IMG/VR virus record: IMGVR_UViG_3300010151_000019
Span: 1-48,932 of that record
Strand: one strand, 5' to 3'
Length of the DNA: 48,932 bases
Source of the DNA: a virus
Below are positions 1-10,432 of the stretch, piece after piece (the stretch's first letter is position 1; each line of letters opens with the position of its first letter). A program made the translations under genes and the position numbers. The notes below the pieces were generated by a model, which did no database searches, had not been told where the DNA came from, and worked only from the letters and a program-made list of their open reading frames with translations.

Positions 1-32
1 AAATATACAACACCTAAATTTTAAGGACTAAT

Positions 33-1655
33 ATGAGCGGATTTTTTATACCAAAATATACAGGTGGGGAAATAATATCATCAGGGATAGGCTCTGGATT
101 AGATCGTGGATCTAAACTGGTCCTCAATAGAGCTAACCTTAAATTTAAGGAAAAAGATCTTGAGGCTCGTACCAATATGAATGCTGCTAAGCAATTGTTG
201 GCAGAGGAGAGCCTTGCATTACAGACTAAAATGAGTGAGCAGACTATGAATCTAAAGACATATGCTCATGAAAAAGAATTAAAGGAAGATCGTAGAATAC
301 GTAACCTTAAAACTTGGTCTAATAAGTTGTGGGGAGATTATCCCCAATTGATTGATCCTGATGGCAGTATTAATAATGTTATGTTTAATGGCCTAAATGA
401 TTTAGACTCTTGGAAATCTTATAAAGAAACCCTGGGAGAGGATGCCAGTTTTTCTGACTTTCATCAGGTTTATCCTGGTATGTCTCAAATGTATGATATG
501 GAAGTTGGGAATCAATTACACGACTATACTGGTAAATTAAGAGCAAAGGGTATGAGTAATGATGCTATTTGGGATAATCTTAAGGTTATGCCTGGGTTTG
601 CTTCTTGGTATCAACGTGCTGCTGTAATGCCTAATGGTCTACAGTCTTTAACGCAGATGGGCTTTCCAACCGATCAAGAAGCCCTATCTAAAGATGTGGG
701 CTTTTGGTCTAATCTCCCTGATATGAGCACTGGTGGTAAAGTGTTTACTACTAGTTTAGTTACTGGTGGTGGTTTTGCTCTTAATTCTATGGCTAATGCT
801 TCACATAATACCATGGTTCAGAATGCTGATGACTTTTTACGAGCGGTAACTAAGGAATATCAAGGTGCTAAGTCTGCCTATGGTAGATATCATATGCAAG
901 GTTATATTGATGATGCAGGGAAGGCATTAGAAACAGCTAAAAAGACTGGTAAATGGAAACACTTTATGAGTAAAAGTGGTTATTTAACTAAGCTCATGAA
1001 AAAGCCAGGCAAGTGGGGACTCGTTGCTGCAGGTATTTATGGAGGTTTTGAATTATTAGATTGGTCGACTACATCTCCTGACGAAAGTCAGTTAAGCTTT
1101 AATCAAAATTTTAGCAGCCCTACTATAGGTGGGAGTTCTAATATTGGTAGTGGTGGTGGAGAAAAGAAGTCTGGTGGAGAAATGGCAATGGATACTGCTT
1201 TAACTGGATTAAGTTACTCAATGTTTGCACATCCTGCTGTTAAAGAAGGGTTAAAACAATACAGGGCTACAGGTCAAATTACTCCTGGTTTGAAAAAAAT
1301 ATTGCAAGCTCCTACTAAATCAAATTGGCCTAATGCATTGCGTGCAGAAAAGAATATGGCTAAAGCTATGAATTTAACTAGTAAAACTGGTGCTATGGCA
1401 TCTAAGTTTAAAAATCAACCCATTAAAGCATTGAGACATCTTGTGGATAAAAAAGGATACAGCTGGGTAGTTAAACAAGTGGCTAAAAAGAAAGGTTGGT
1501 GGTTCGCCACTAAACAATTAGCTAAGTTAGGGCTTGGTACTGCTGGTGCTGTTATACCTGAGCCTGCTACTACAGCTCTTGGTGCTGGCATGATTGGTAT
1601 TACAGCTTGGGAAATATATGATCTTATAAGTGATATCCCTGAATTGCTAGACTAG
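33..1655 (+). CDS. Probable internal virion (ejection) protein, 540 aa
   Basis: No recognised enzymatic domain. The N-terminal third is charged and helical (residues about 30-95, rich in K, E, A and L). The middle and C-terminal parts carry Gly/Ala-rich hydrophobic patches, for example around residues 328-345 and a longer one near 505-535, with basic Lys-rich stretches between them. The ATG follows AAGGA at a normal distance. The stop lies 2 bases before the giant RNA-polymerase gene, so the two are translationally linked. Context and composition suggest a partner that is packaged in the head and ejected with the polymerase, helping it cross the envelope. That role is inference; no family match was recognised. 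Confidence 0.6.
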   Translation: MSGFFIPKYTGGEIISSGIGSGLDRGSKLVLNRANLKFKEKDLEARTNMNAAKQLLAEESLALQTKMSEQTMNLKTYAHEKELKEDRRIRNLKTWSNKLWGDYPQLIDPDGSINNVMFNGLNDLDSWKSYKETLGEDASFSDFHQVYPGMSQMYDMEVGNQLHDYTGKLRAKGMSNDAIWDNLKVMPGFASWYQRAAVMPNGLQSLTQMGFPTDQEALSKDVGFWSNLPDMSTGGKVFTTSLVTGGGFALNSMANASHNTMVQNADDFLRAVTKEYQGAKSAYGRYHMQGYIDDAGKALETAKKTGKWKHFMSKSGYLTKLMKKPGKWGLVAAGIYGGFELLDWSTTSPDESQLSFNQNFSSPTIGGSSNIGSGGGEKKSGGEMAMDTALTGLSYSMFAHPAVKEGLKQYRATGQITPGLKKILQAPTKSNWPNALRAEKNMAKAMNLTSKTGAMASKFKNQPIKALRHLVDKKGYSWVVKQVAKKKGWWFATKQLAKLGLGTAGAVIPEPATTALGAGMIGITAWEIYDLISDIPELLD

Positions 1656-1657
1656 CC

Positions 1658-4600
1658 ATGCCTGTTTGGGATAATGAGAATTTACCTCAGCAGTATGCTA
1701 ATATTGCTAGTAAAAAAATAGATTCTGACACATTCTCACCATCTATGGATGCTAAAGGTACTCTGCAGATGGTTGGAACCTACCGCGAAAACCCCAATAG
1801 ATTTACTGAAAAAGATAAGAAGAATATTGAAAATCATGCTGATTGGTATGGGCTTGGTATGGATGCTGTTCTCCCTGAAGATCGTGGTCTTCTAGCTAAA
1901 ACTGTAGGTGAATTTGGTAAAGGATTCTTTCATGGCTTTACTACCTGGAACCCTGGTTTTACTGAAGGTATGTCAGATATGGAGAAGATCTCTCGTAATA
2001 TAGGACATCTAGCTGGTTTTGCAGGGTGGCTACCTGGTGCAGCTAAGGTTTTAAGGGGGGTTGGAGCACTTAAGCTAGCTCAAGTAGCAGAAGCAGGTAA
2101 TCTAACGTCTGTGCCCATGTGGGGCGCTAAAAAGATTACTGGATATGGTGGCAAGATCTCTAAAGAAATCTTACGAAGTTCTATTGATAAAAGAGCTGGA
2201 GCATCTAGTGCTGTTGCTAAATTTCTTCTTGCAGATAAGCCTAAACATGTCCTTGAAGGAGCTTTTAATCTTGGTATAGCATCATCTATTGGTTCTTGGC
2301 AATATGGTGTTGATGAAATGCTTCATTCTGGTATGCATGGAGCTATGTTTGGTGCTGTATTTAGATCTCTTGGAGAATATGCTCCTGGAGGTCCTCCTAC
2401 CTTAGTTAGGGATGCTGCTGGTAAACGTATCATTACTCTCGAACAGAAGACCGACATGGCTGTTAGGGGCATGGCTGGTTCGCTGTTTACTGGTCTACCA
2501 TCCACTATGCGAGGCGACACTACTCCCGAACAGGTTTATCAATATCTCCTCGGTGGATTTTTTGGTGCAATGGAGACATCTGCTGTAGCTGCAGGACGTA
2601 ATAAGTTTCTTAAGAAAATGGATGTACATAATAAAGGCGTTATCGGCAAAAAGCCTGAAGAATTAAATTTCGATCCTGAATTAACTCCTGGTTGGGGAGA
2701 ATTATCTCCTGCTGTTAAAAAATCTGTTAGAGAAGAATCTCAACGCATCTGGGGTACTGCGGCTGAAGCTGGATTAGCTTCTTTCATTGTTATGAATAAA
2801 ACAGATCGATTAGATACTCCAGAGGGATTTAAAGATGAAGGGAAAGTAAACAAATATGGAGAAACTCTTCTCAAGCCTGAGTCTGTTGAAGATCATGAGG
2901 GTGGTAGAATTGAATGGGGTTCAACTAAAGAGCTAGAAAAGGATCCTGAAGCACAAAAGATACCTGGAGAAAAAAGTGACGATTTAGATAAGCCTAATCT
3001 TACCAGTAAAATGTCTGATAACGATATGGAACAGGTAGCTGCGCCTGAAATTACTCAAAAGGCAGTTAACTTTGTTACTTACCATATGGAGTCTACTCAC
3101 AATGGAAATAGACAAAAAATTGTTAATAACGCTGTTAAATTGGATGTATTGCTTGAAAAATATCAAAATAGAGAGACTCCTGAGCTTAATAGGGCCCCAG
3201 AATTAATAGAGGCCATCCAATCTAAAGATGGATTTAATATTACTCTTAATTCTGAACAAAAAGGCAACTTAAGACAGTGGGTTAATACTCGTAATTCTGG
3301 TAGGAATGTATTGCAATTTTCTATTGTAGCTGAAGGGAAATATAGTAAGGATGATAAGGGGGCTCTTACTTTAGCGTCTTCTGACTCCAAGGCTCTTACG
3401 CTCAATCTAAATAATCCTATTAATTTAGCTAATAATAGAAAACATAATCCTACTCCTGAAATGCCAATAGAGTTAGCATTAAAGAATGCTGATTTACGTG
3501 AAGGAAATGTTAGAGATCCAGCAGATCGAGGTTATGGAGTGATTGATCATGTGGTTATGAAAGATCCTGAACGTGGGAATATGATGGTAGAGTACACTTT
3601 AGGTGGTTATAAGGAGAAGGTAGGTAGCGAATCTTACAATAGACAGGTAGGTAATTGGTTTAAGTGGCTAGAAAAAAAGGGCTATCATTATTTTAGTGGA
3701 CGTGGTGATGCTAATCGTATGATCTTTGTTAAAACTCATCCCAGTGTTGAGAAGGCTTCTGTTGGAACTATTACTAATACTATTAAAAATGCTGTTGAAA
3801 GCATGCCCTCTAATAAGCTGTTTAACAATAAGAAGGCCTTTGAACAGGCTCAGCAGGAGTTTGCAGATGAATATGCTGTTAAAAACGGTCGTTTAACAGA
3901 ACGTCAGGCCAAAGTATTGTTTAATAAAATTTATATGTCAAATATTATGTGGGATGCTGAGTTAAATGGGCTCATTACAGATCCTACTAAAGTTTTTGGT
4001 GATCAATTTATAGGTGACGCTGTGCAGTTTAATAAGCGGGCCCAAATATGGTTTACTAATGGTTATGCTGCTAACCCTGAGTTTATAAAGAAGCGTTTTA
4101 CTGCTGTCAATAAAGGTGTCAAACTAGGTAAAAAAGAGGACCGTGAATCAATCAAGGCAGGTCGGTTACGTTATATTATTCAGAATGATGATCCGCCCTC
4201 TGGAGAGCGTTTAGCTACAGATCCAGCATCTTGGTATGGAGAGTCAACTGATGGAGCTATTCCTCTTCGTGGTGATATAATGAAAATTATTAATGAAGAC
4301 TTTGGAATGCCTGAATCTGGACAAAATAAGTCTTTTATAGTCTCTCCTGATGCTTCTCGTGGTGCATTGCTTGGTAAATTTATGTTCCATGCTGACGTAC
4401 CAGAGGCTGATGCTTTTATGCGCAAACACGGTATCCATATGATTATCCCTAAGTCAGCAGCTAAACAAATGGGTTTACGTGATATGTATACTTTAGAAGA
4501 CGTTATTAATGGTAAGGTAGATCCTACAGTATACGAGTTAGATATGACCCATCTGAAAGGTATCTATTCTGAAAAACAAACTCATCATATGCTGCAACCG

Positions 4601-7600
4601 CAACGCGTTCCTAAGCAGCTGCTAACTAATTTGACCGCTTTCTCCAAAAAGCCTCTTCAGCAAGAGGTTCTCGACGAGATGTTTCATGAAATTGTAGAAA
4701 CGTCCTGGAAGGGAGAACCTGAATATAATAATATGGTTCGTGAATTGATGCGTACTAAGGGAAAGTGGGATGAAAAAACTATGGATCTCATAGCTCGTAA
4801 CGTAGATCGATTGGACATGTCTCTTGTCTTAGAAGCCATGCGTTTACCTGGTAAAGAGCCCGCAAAGCTAGCAGAACGGCTGTATTCAGAGATTCTTAGG
4901 GTTAATGCCCAACAAGCTCAAGATATCGCTTCAGGGCGCGATGTAGACCCTGAATTAGCAGAAAATTATATTGGTGAACAATCCGATTATAGCTCTCCGA
5001 CTGAACGTATGATGAAATTAGGTGATCACATTGGGTCTTATATGCATAAATATGTACGAGATTATCGTATGCAAGCAATGAAAAATTATATCACTAATCA
5101 GGTATTCAGACCAAGATTACCGAATAGTGTCTCAGCACGTATGCGTCCATATACTTATTGGATGAAGAAAAAGTTTCCTGATTTGGAAGCTCGTGATGAT
5201 ATCTTTTATTTAGATGAATCCTATAGGAAGACTATGTTACAGTTGCCTGAGGGACTTATTGAAAATAGAAATAAAATGGAATTAGGTGAATTATGGGATA
5301 GTTATGGAACTGAACCTAAAGTTAAAGACTTTCTAACTAGTGTTTCTTTACGTGTTCCAATGGATTCGATCTCTGGAGCACATGTGTTAAAATTTAAAGG
5401 ATTTACTGGTGTAGTTGGTCATGGCATTCTTCTCCATCCACGCTCTATGCGCGCATTAGGTGGTGCTGATCTAGACGGTGATAAAGCACATGTATTCTTT
5501 GGATTTAAGAAAAAATGGAGAGACGCCTATGATTCAAACAAAATGGAATTCCTCGACGAGCAAGGAAGAATCAGTGATAGTAAAACAACGGTTGTGCCTG
5601 AATGGGTTCGTAAAAAATACAAACTTAAGCCTGGTGCAACATATCAAGACCTTCTTACGACAACGAATGAAGGTACTCCCAAAGAGCGGGCGCTAAAGAA
5701 GTCTCAAGTTTGGATGTATTCTCCCTTACATCGAATGAACATTTCATCTGCAGCATCATCTGGACGTGATCAACTTGGTCCTTCAGTAGTTACTAAGCAG
5801 ATATTAAACTCTACTTATGCTGAAATTAAAAATTCAGAAAAGGGCTATGAAGAATATACTGTTGGTGGTGGTAAAAATCCTACCATAGTAAGGATAACTC
5901 CCAGAGAAGATTTAGATTATGCGCGTGAATTAATGCGTGCTGAGGTTGCATTTCCATCTGATCCTTTAGATGAGCTTGGACTGCGTCCTAGGGAAGAATT
6001 TTTTGAAAAAGCTTTTGAATCATATTTCAAAGTTGATATTAAAAATCAAGGGAAGCGTAAGGTGTCTAATCTATATAGGCAAGGCACTTTTCAAACAATG
6101 CATAACCTTAATAATGCCTATTATGGTAAGAATTGGGGGGAAGGTAGGCATCATTCTTATGACGAGGTTAAAGTATTAAGTGAAAATATAAATGATTTGT
6201 CTGGTCATTCAACTATGCTTCCTAAGATGGCTAATTTAATGAAAGATGTAGACTGGAGTGATAGTCCTTTTATGAGGATTGAGCCTGTGGAAATCCAAAA
6301 GATTTATGCTATGCATAGTAAAAAATTAGGTGTTTATGATCGATTAAAGAAGATGCTTGGTAGAAAAACGTTTGATGTACAACTCTCTGGTGAGGGTGGA
6401 AGAATGATCCATGAGGTATATTCAAAGAATTTAATGTTTCAGGAGAGTAGGGAAAAGATAGCCATTTGGGAAAAAGATGTTTACAAGGCAATGTTTAAGG
6501 GGACTCAATGGGATACAGCTAGTTTCTGGGATCGTTCTTATAAAATAGGTGGATTAAAAAAGCAAGAGGCCTTTAGGCGTCATGCTATGGTTCGCTATGT
6601 AAATACAGCAGAAGATTTCTTAGTAAATGATTTATATGATATGGTTAGCGCAGATTTAGTGTCGGATTTGGCAGCAGAAATTCCCAATACGGATTTTGGA
6701 AGAGACTTTATTAAGACTACATCTAGGTTTGCACAACGTATTAAAGATTTAGACCAACTTGCATTTTTAAAGCGAAATCCAACTTTAGCTAAAACTTTAA
6801 AGTCTGTGGGCAAAAAAGATTCAAAAGTTGAGGTTGAAGAAGAATTTTCCATTGGTGAGTTAAAATCTGCGCAGCAAGATAAGAGCAATCTAGATCTTCG
6901 TATTCGAGAGTTTAAGTTTAATGAAGACCATGGCATTACCTCTCGTGAAAGCAATGGTAATGTTCAAGGCAATAAATGGAATAGGCCTCTGACAGCACAA
7001 GAGGCAGAGTTTGTTGATATTATGTTAATATCTTCTTTGAGTCGTGGACCATTTGAGCGTATAGATAAAATATTGCGCTCTAAGAAGAAACTTACTGACA
7101 AACAAAGGATGGAATTAGAGGAACTTAAAAAGGCTGCTAATGCTACCAATATGACACGTACTGCATTAGGTAGCTCTGCTGTAGCAGATAGTAGTATTAA
7201 AAAATTTTTACAAAGATATAGTGTGTTATTTAGGCAGGGGCATCATACTGTTCCCAGGGAAACTGTTAAAAAAATTGAAAAAGAGGTAGATCAAGATTAT
7301 AAAAAGCCCCAGAAGGATCCAGCTACTGGAGTTGAAACTGTGCTAGATCCTTTTGAAGATCCTTATGCTGGGTTACATAATATTCCACGGAAGCCAAATG
7401 GAACACTGTCTAAAGCAAATAGGCAAATTACCGACGAGGCTATTGACCATATTAATTATTATAATAACAGCATTGGTGCTGATTTAAACCTTATTGCTAG
7501 AGAATGGGTCGGTAAAGACTTAGATGCTTTTAATCTAGAAGATTGGCGTGTATTAAATCGTAATTTTAAAGAATTGCGTTCTGGCACCTGGTTTGCACGT

Positions 7601-10432
7601 ATGTTTCAACACTTTACAGGTAAAAAATTATCTAAAGAATTGTCTCAACGACACTGGTGGATGTTTCCTAGGGCTGTTAATAGAGAGCTTATGATGCATG
7701 AATTTCAAAAAGCTTATAATCAGGGCTGGTTTCAAAACTATAACGGTGAGATGGTATTGGGTTCATTGGCTAAGCCTACATTTTATTTGGAAAAGCAGCA
7801 ATTTATTCAAGGTAAGACGACTGATTATGCTATTCGTATGGATGAATATGAAAAAACTGAGTTAGCTGCTGAATTACATGCGACAGGTTATGATTCTATC
7901 CCTGAAGGTCCAGATATTTATCGTGCTGCTGCTATTATTAGAGAGCGTAATCTTCCTGAAGAAATGAAGGGTTGGGATAAATCAGATCCAATGACTCATT
8001 ATCATGAACAAGCTTATAAGGATATGCATGCTAAAATTTTAAAAGAAGTTAACTGGGAGGTAATCAAAGATCAGGAGTTCAGTGTTTCGACAGCTACAGG
8101 TACTGTAAAGCTTACTGGTGAAAAATTGGCTGAACAGATTAATGAAGTTATTACGCAGCGTAATTTAAAAACTTATGGTTGGATCGTTGGTGATGAATAT
8201 TTTTATGATAAAGGAGTAAAGGATTGGATTAAACAAGATTTTGAAAAAACTACTCTATCTGATTATGTTATAAAGAAGAATGGTAGGCCTCAGTTTCATG
8301 ACGAGGCTATGACTCAGCCTAAAATTGATGTTAATAAATTTATAGAATATGTTACTGATCAATTTAAATTAGGTAAGAAAATTGAAATAGAAAAATTTGG
8401 AATGGATGGTATACGTAAGATAAGTCGTTCTGTTTTCTTACAATCAGGACTTATTAATAAGAAATTTAAACGAATCTTGCAACGTAATGGTATTGCTCCA
8501 ACAGGACATTTTCCTGCTGATTCTTATTTTCCACATTTTTTCGATCAAACTGGTCGTAAAATGGCAGGAGAACATATTAAAAATGTAGTTAAGCTTATTA
8601 ATGATCGTGCAGATTGGCCTGAAACTAGAGAAAAAGCACCTACGGGCTATAAGGGTAAGGTAAAGGCTGAAGAGATACAAAAATTAATGTGGAAATATCA
8701 TAGCATTCGAGGAGAATGGCTTACTGGTGATATGGATGAAAATCATCATTTCTCAGGAGCTTTACAAGAAATTGCTAACAATAAGTCTGGGGAACATATC
8801 AGGTGGTTTGAACAGAACCCATCTACTGGCAACATGAAAAAACGCGCTTCACATATTCCTGGATGGAGAACTGATCCTGAAGCTTATGAGGTTTATCAAA
8901 AGAACCTTATTGACACCTTTCATAGACAAGTAGCTCAAATTATGGTACGAAGATCTATGGAAGATTTTTACAGTCAGCATATAAAGTCCTGGGGAGCTAA
9001 AACTGTTCAAGCTTGGTATAATTATATGGACTTATATGCACAAGATTCAATGGGATATCCTAGTATTATCCCTGATTATATGATTGAAGATCCTAAAATG
9101 GCTTTAAGTGGTACTCCTTACAAGTGGTTTGCTGATAATCGTGTGGCTGCAAGACTAAATAAAATTAAAGAAGGCTTAGGGTTTAAATCTGATACAATGC
9201 TTCCAGAGGAGCTCCGCGGCATTAATGTGCAAGATATCAGGCACTGGTCCAATCTGGAGGCTCAATACGCTATGGCTTCACTACTCGCTCATCCTAAATC
9301 TGCAGTTGCCAATCTATATGGAGGTACATTGCATACTATGATTAGCACTGGTTGGAAACATTTTAAGAATGCAAGGGATGTTTCTTACCTAAATACACAT
9401 TTACCACATCGTGTGGTAGATGGTAAGGCTATGCCTTGGACTGAAGAAGCTTTTAATGAATGGGTAGTGGGTCATGGTGTTATTCCATCTATGTTAAGAC
9501 AGGAAATTGGAATTAATCCTAAATATAAAAATGTGAAGTATAAGAAGGTTGTTGAGGATTTAATTAAGAAGGTAAAACAAGATCCTGATGTAGCTGATAG
9601 TACCTTGTGGGAGATTGTAATGACTAAACATGGTGTTAGTAGGCAGGCAATGGAACATTTATCGTGGTTTATGCATCGTCCTGAGCGTACTTTAAGACGA
9701 GATGCTTTTGTAAGTCATTATTTGGCTGCTAGAGAGAGGATTGGTAATGCTGATATGCCATTAGATCATCCTTTTCTTATTAATATGGCAAAGAAAGGTG
9801 TTCAAGCTACTCAGTTTTTATATTCAGCTCCCTATAGGCCCGCGTTTGCTCGTACATCACTTGGTAAAGTATGGACGCGTTTTCAACTCTGGGCTTGGAA
9901 TTCTGTGCGCTTTAGAAAGGATTTAATAGATGCAGCACACATCAAGGGCTTTAGACAGGGCACACCAGAGTTTGAAGCTTTTAAGCGCATGGCTATGGTG
10001 GATATGTTAATTTTAGGACTTGCAAATGTTTTTGCATATTCTTTATTTGAATCAGCGTTACCTGCGCCATATAGTTGGTTTCAGGATACAGCTGAATGGT
10101 TATTTGGTGATGAAAATGAACGCGATCGTGCATTCTTTGGAGCTTGGCCATCCCAGGTTGCTCCATTACAAATGGTAACTCCTTCTATATTGAGAATGGG
10201 TCCTCCAGCAATTAAAGCTATTTTAAGCGATGATTGGAGTAAACTCTCTGGATATTATGTGTGGACTATGTTTCCTGCAGGTAGAATGCTGCGCGATGTT
10301 AAAAAAACAATAGAAAACCCTACGAGAGGAGTAGAGCATGCAACAGGAATCCCTTACTTGCAGTTTGGAAGAGAAGTCAAAAAATATCGAGACGAAAAAT
10401 CCCCCTACGGATTTAAATCTCCCTGGGAATAA
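1658..10432 (+). CDS. Giant virion-type two-barrel DNA-dependent RNA polymerase, 2924 aa
   Basis: The key motif is GGADLDGDKA, with the catalytic DxDGD aspartates at D1271, D1273 and D1275. It is preceded by RVP at 1232-1234, then a His, and then ILLHP. This is the order R-x-P...H...L-x-P...ADxDGD seen in beta'-type double-psi beta-barrels, and it resembles the crAss-like phage virion polymerase (R-I-P...DFDID) and YonO. A candidate first barrel lies at about 865-1000 (DGA at 865-867, IIPK ending at K932, EKQ with K973, and a QPQRVP segment). Residues 1-330 contain Gly-rich hydrophobic segments. The C-terminal part (about 2700-2870) has aromatic and hydrophobic segments typical of ejected phage proteins. 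The size recalls the N4 virion polymerase, which belongs to an unrelated fold. It probably enters the cell with the DNA and transcribes early genes. The polymerase call is strong; packaging is inferred. Confidence 0.85.
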   Translation: MPVWDNENLPQQYANIASKKIDSDTFSPSMDAKGTLQMVGTYRENPNRFTEKDKKNIENHADWYGLGMDAVLPEDRGLLAKTVGEFGKGFFHGFTTWNPGFTEGMSDMEKISRNIGHLAGFAGWLPGAAKVLRGVGALKLAQVAEAGNLTSVPMWGAKKITGYGGKISKEILRSSIDKRAGASSAVAKFLLADKPKHVLEGAFNLGIASSIGSWQYGVDEMLHSGMHGAMFGAVFRSLGEYAPGGPPTLVRDAAGKRIITLEQKTDMAVRGMAGSLFTGLPSTMRGDTTPEQVYQYLLGGFFGAMETSAVAAGRNKFLKKMDVHNKGVIGKKPEELNFDPELTPGWGELSPAVKKSVREESQRIWGTAAEAGLASFIVMNKTDRLDTPEGFKDEGKVNKYGETLLKPESVEDHEGGRIEWGSTKELEKDPEAQKIPGEKSDDLDKPNLTSKMSDNDMEQVAAPEITQKAVNFVTYHMESTHNGNRQKIVNNAVKLDVLLEKYQNRETPELNRAPELIEAIQSKDGFNITLNSEQKGNLRQWVNTRNSGRNVLQFSIVAEGKYSKDDKGALTLASSDSKALTLNLNNPINLANNRKHNPTPEMPIELALKNADLREGNVRDPADRGYGVIDHVVMKDPERGNMMVEYTLGGYKEKVGSESYNRQVGNWFKWLEKKGYHYFSGRGDANRMIFVKTHPSVEKASVGTITNTIKNAVESMPSNKLFNNKKAFEQAQQEFADEYAVKNGRLTERQAKVLFNKIYMSNIMWDAELNGLITDPTKVFGDQFIGDAVQFNKRAQIWFTNGYAANPEFIKKRFTAVNKGVKLGKKEDRESIKAGRLRYIIQNDDPPSGERLATDPASWYGESTDGAIPLRGDIMKIINEDFGMPESGQNKSFIVSPDASRGALLGKFMFHADVPEADAFMRKHGIHMIIPKSAAKQMGLRDMYTLEDVINGKVDPTVYELDMTHLKGIYSEKQTHHMLQPQRVPKQLLTNLTAFSKKPLQQEVLDEMFHEIVETSWKGEPEYNNMVRELMRTKGKWDEKTMDLIARNVDRLDMSLVLEAMRLPGKEPAKLAERLYSEILRVNAQQAQDIASGRDVDPELAENYIGEQSDYSSPTERMMKLGDHIGSYMHKYVRDYRMQAMKNYITNQVFRPRLPNSVSARMRPYTYWMKKKFPDLEARDDIFYLDESYRKTMLQLPEGLIENRNKMELGELWDSYGTEPKVKDFLTSVSLRVPMDSISGAHVLKFKGFTGVVGHGILLHPRSMRALGGADLDGDKAHVFFGFKKKWRDAYDSNKMEFLDEQGRISDSKTTVVPEWVRKKYKLKPGATYQDLLTTTNEGTPKERALKKSQVWMYSPLHRMNISSAASSGRDQLGPSVVTKQILNSTYAEIKNSEKGYEEYTVGGGKNPTIVRITPREDLDYARELMRAEVAFPSDPLDELGLRPREEFFEKAFESYFKVDIKNQGKRKVSNLYRQGTFQTMHNLNNAYYGKNWGEGRHHSYDEVKVLSENINDLSGHSTMLPKMANLMKDVDWSDSPFMRIEPVEIQKIYAMHSKKLGVYDRLKKMLGRKTFDVQLSGEGGRMIHEVYSKNLMFQESREKIAIWEKDVYKAMFKGTQWDTASFWDRSYKIGGLKKQEAFRRHAMVRYVNTAEDFLVNDLYDMVSADLVSDLAAEIPNTDFGRDFIKTTSRFAQRIKDLDQLAFLKRNPTLAKTLKSVGKKDSKVEVEEEFSIGELKSAQQDKSNLDLRIREFKFNEDHGITSRESNGNVQGNKWNRPLTAQEAEFVDIMLISSLSRGPFERIDKILRSKKKLTDKQRMELEELKKAANATNMTRTALGSSAVADSSIKKFLQRYSVLFRQGHHTVPRETVKKIEKEVDQDYKKPQKDPATGVETVLDPFEDPYAGLHNIPRKPNGTLSKANRQITDEAIDHINYYNNSIGADLNLIAREWVGKDLDAFNLEDWRVLNRNFKELRSGTWFARMFQHFTGKKLSKELSQRHWWMFPRAVNRELMMHEFQKAYNQGWFQNYNGEMVLGSLAKPTFYLEKQQFIQGKTTDYAIRMDEYEKTELAAELHATGYDSIPEGPDIYRAAAIIRERNLPEEMKGWDKSDPMTHYHEQAYKDMHAKILKEVNWEVIKDQEFSVSTATGTVKLTGEKLAEQINEVITQRNLKTYGWIVGDEYFYDKGVKDWIKQDFEKTTLSDYVIKKNGRPQFHDEAMTQPKIDVNKFIEYVTDQFKLGKKIEIEKFGMDGIRKISRSVFLQSGLINKKFKRILQRNGIAPTGHFPADSYFPHFFDQTGRKMAGEHIKNVVKLINDRADWPETREKAPTGYKGKVKAEEIQKLMWKYHSIRGEWLTGDMDENHHFSGALQEIANNKSGEHIRWFEQNPSTGNMKKRASHIPGWRTDPEAYEVYQKNLIDTFHRQVAQIMVRRSMEDFYSQHIKSWGAKTVQAWYNYMDLYAQDSMGYPSIIPDYMIEDPKMALSGTPYKWFADNRVAARLNKIKEGLGFKSDTMLPEELRGINVQDIRHWSNLEAQYAMASLLAHPKSAVANLYGGTLHTMISTGWKHFKNARDVSYLNTHLPHRVVDGKAMPWTEEAFNEWVVGHGVIPSMLRQEIGINPKYKNVKYKKVVEDLIKKVKQDPDVADSTLWEIVMTKHGVSRQAMEHLSWFMHRPERTLRRDAFVSHYLAARERIGNADMPLDHPFLINMAKKGVQATQFLYSAPYRPAFARTSLGKVWTRFQLWAWNSVRFRKDLIDAAHIKGFRQGTPEFEAFKRMAMVDMLILGLANVFAYSLFESALPAPYSWFQDTAEWLFGDENERDRAFFGAWPSQVAPLQMVTPSILRMGPPAIKAILSDDWSKLSGYYVWTMFPAGRMLRDVKKTIENPTRGVEHATGIPYLQFGREVKKYRDEKSPYGFKSPWE

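Noticed and set aside
6595-6954. 119-codon minus-strand reading frame within the polymerase gene
   Set aside because: Shadow of the giant gene: Ser/Leu-rich sequence typical of antisense frames and no start signals.
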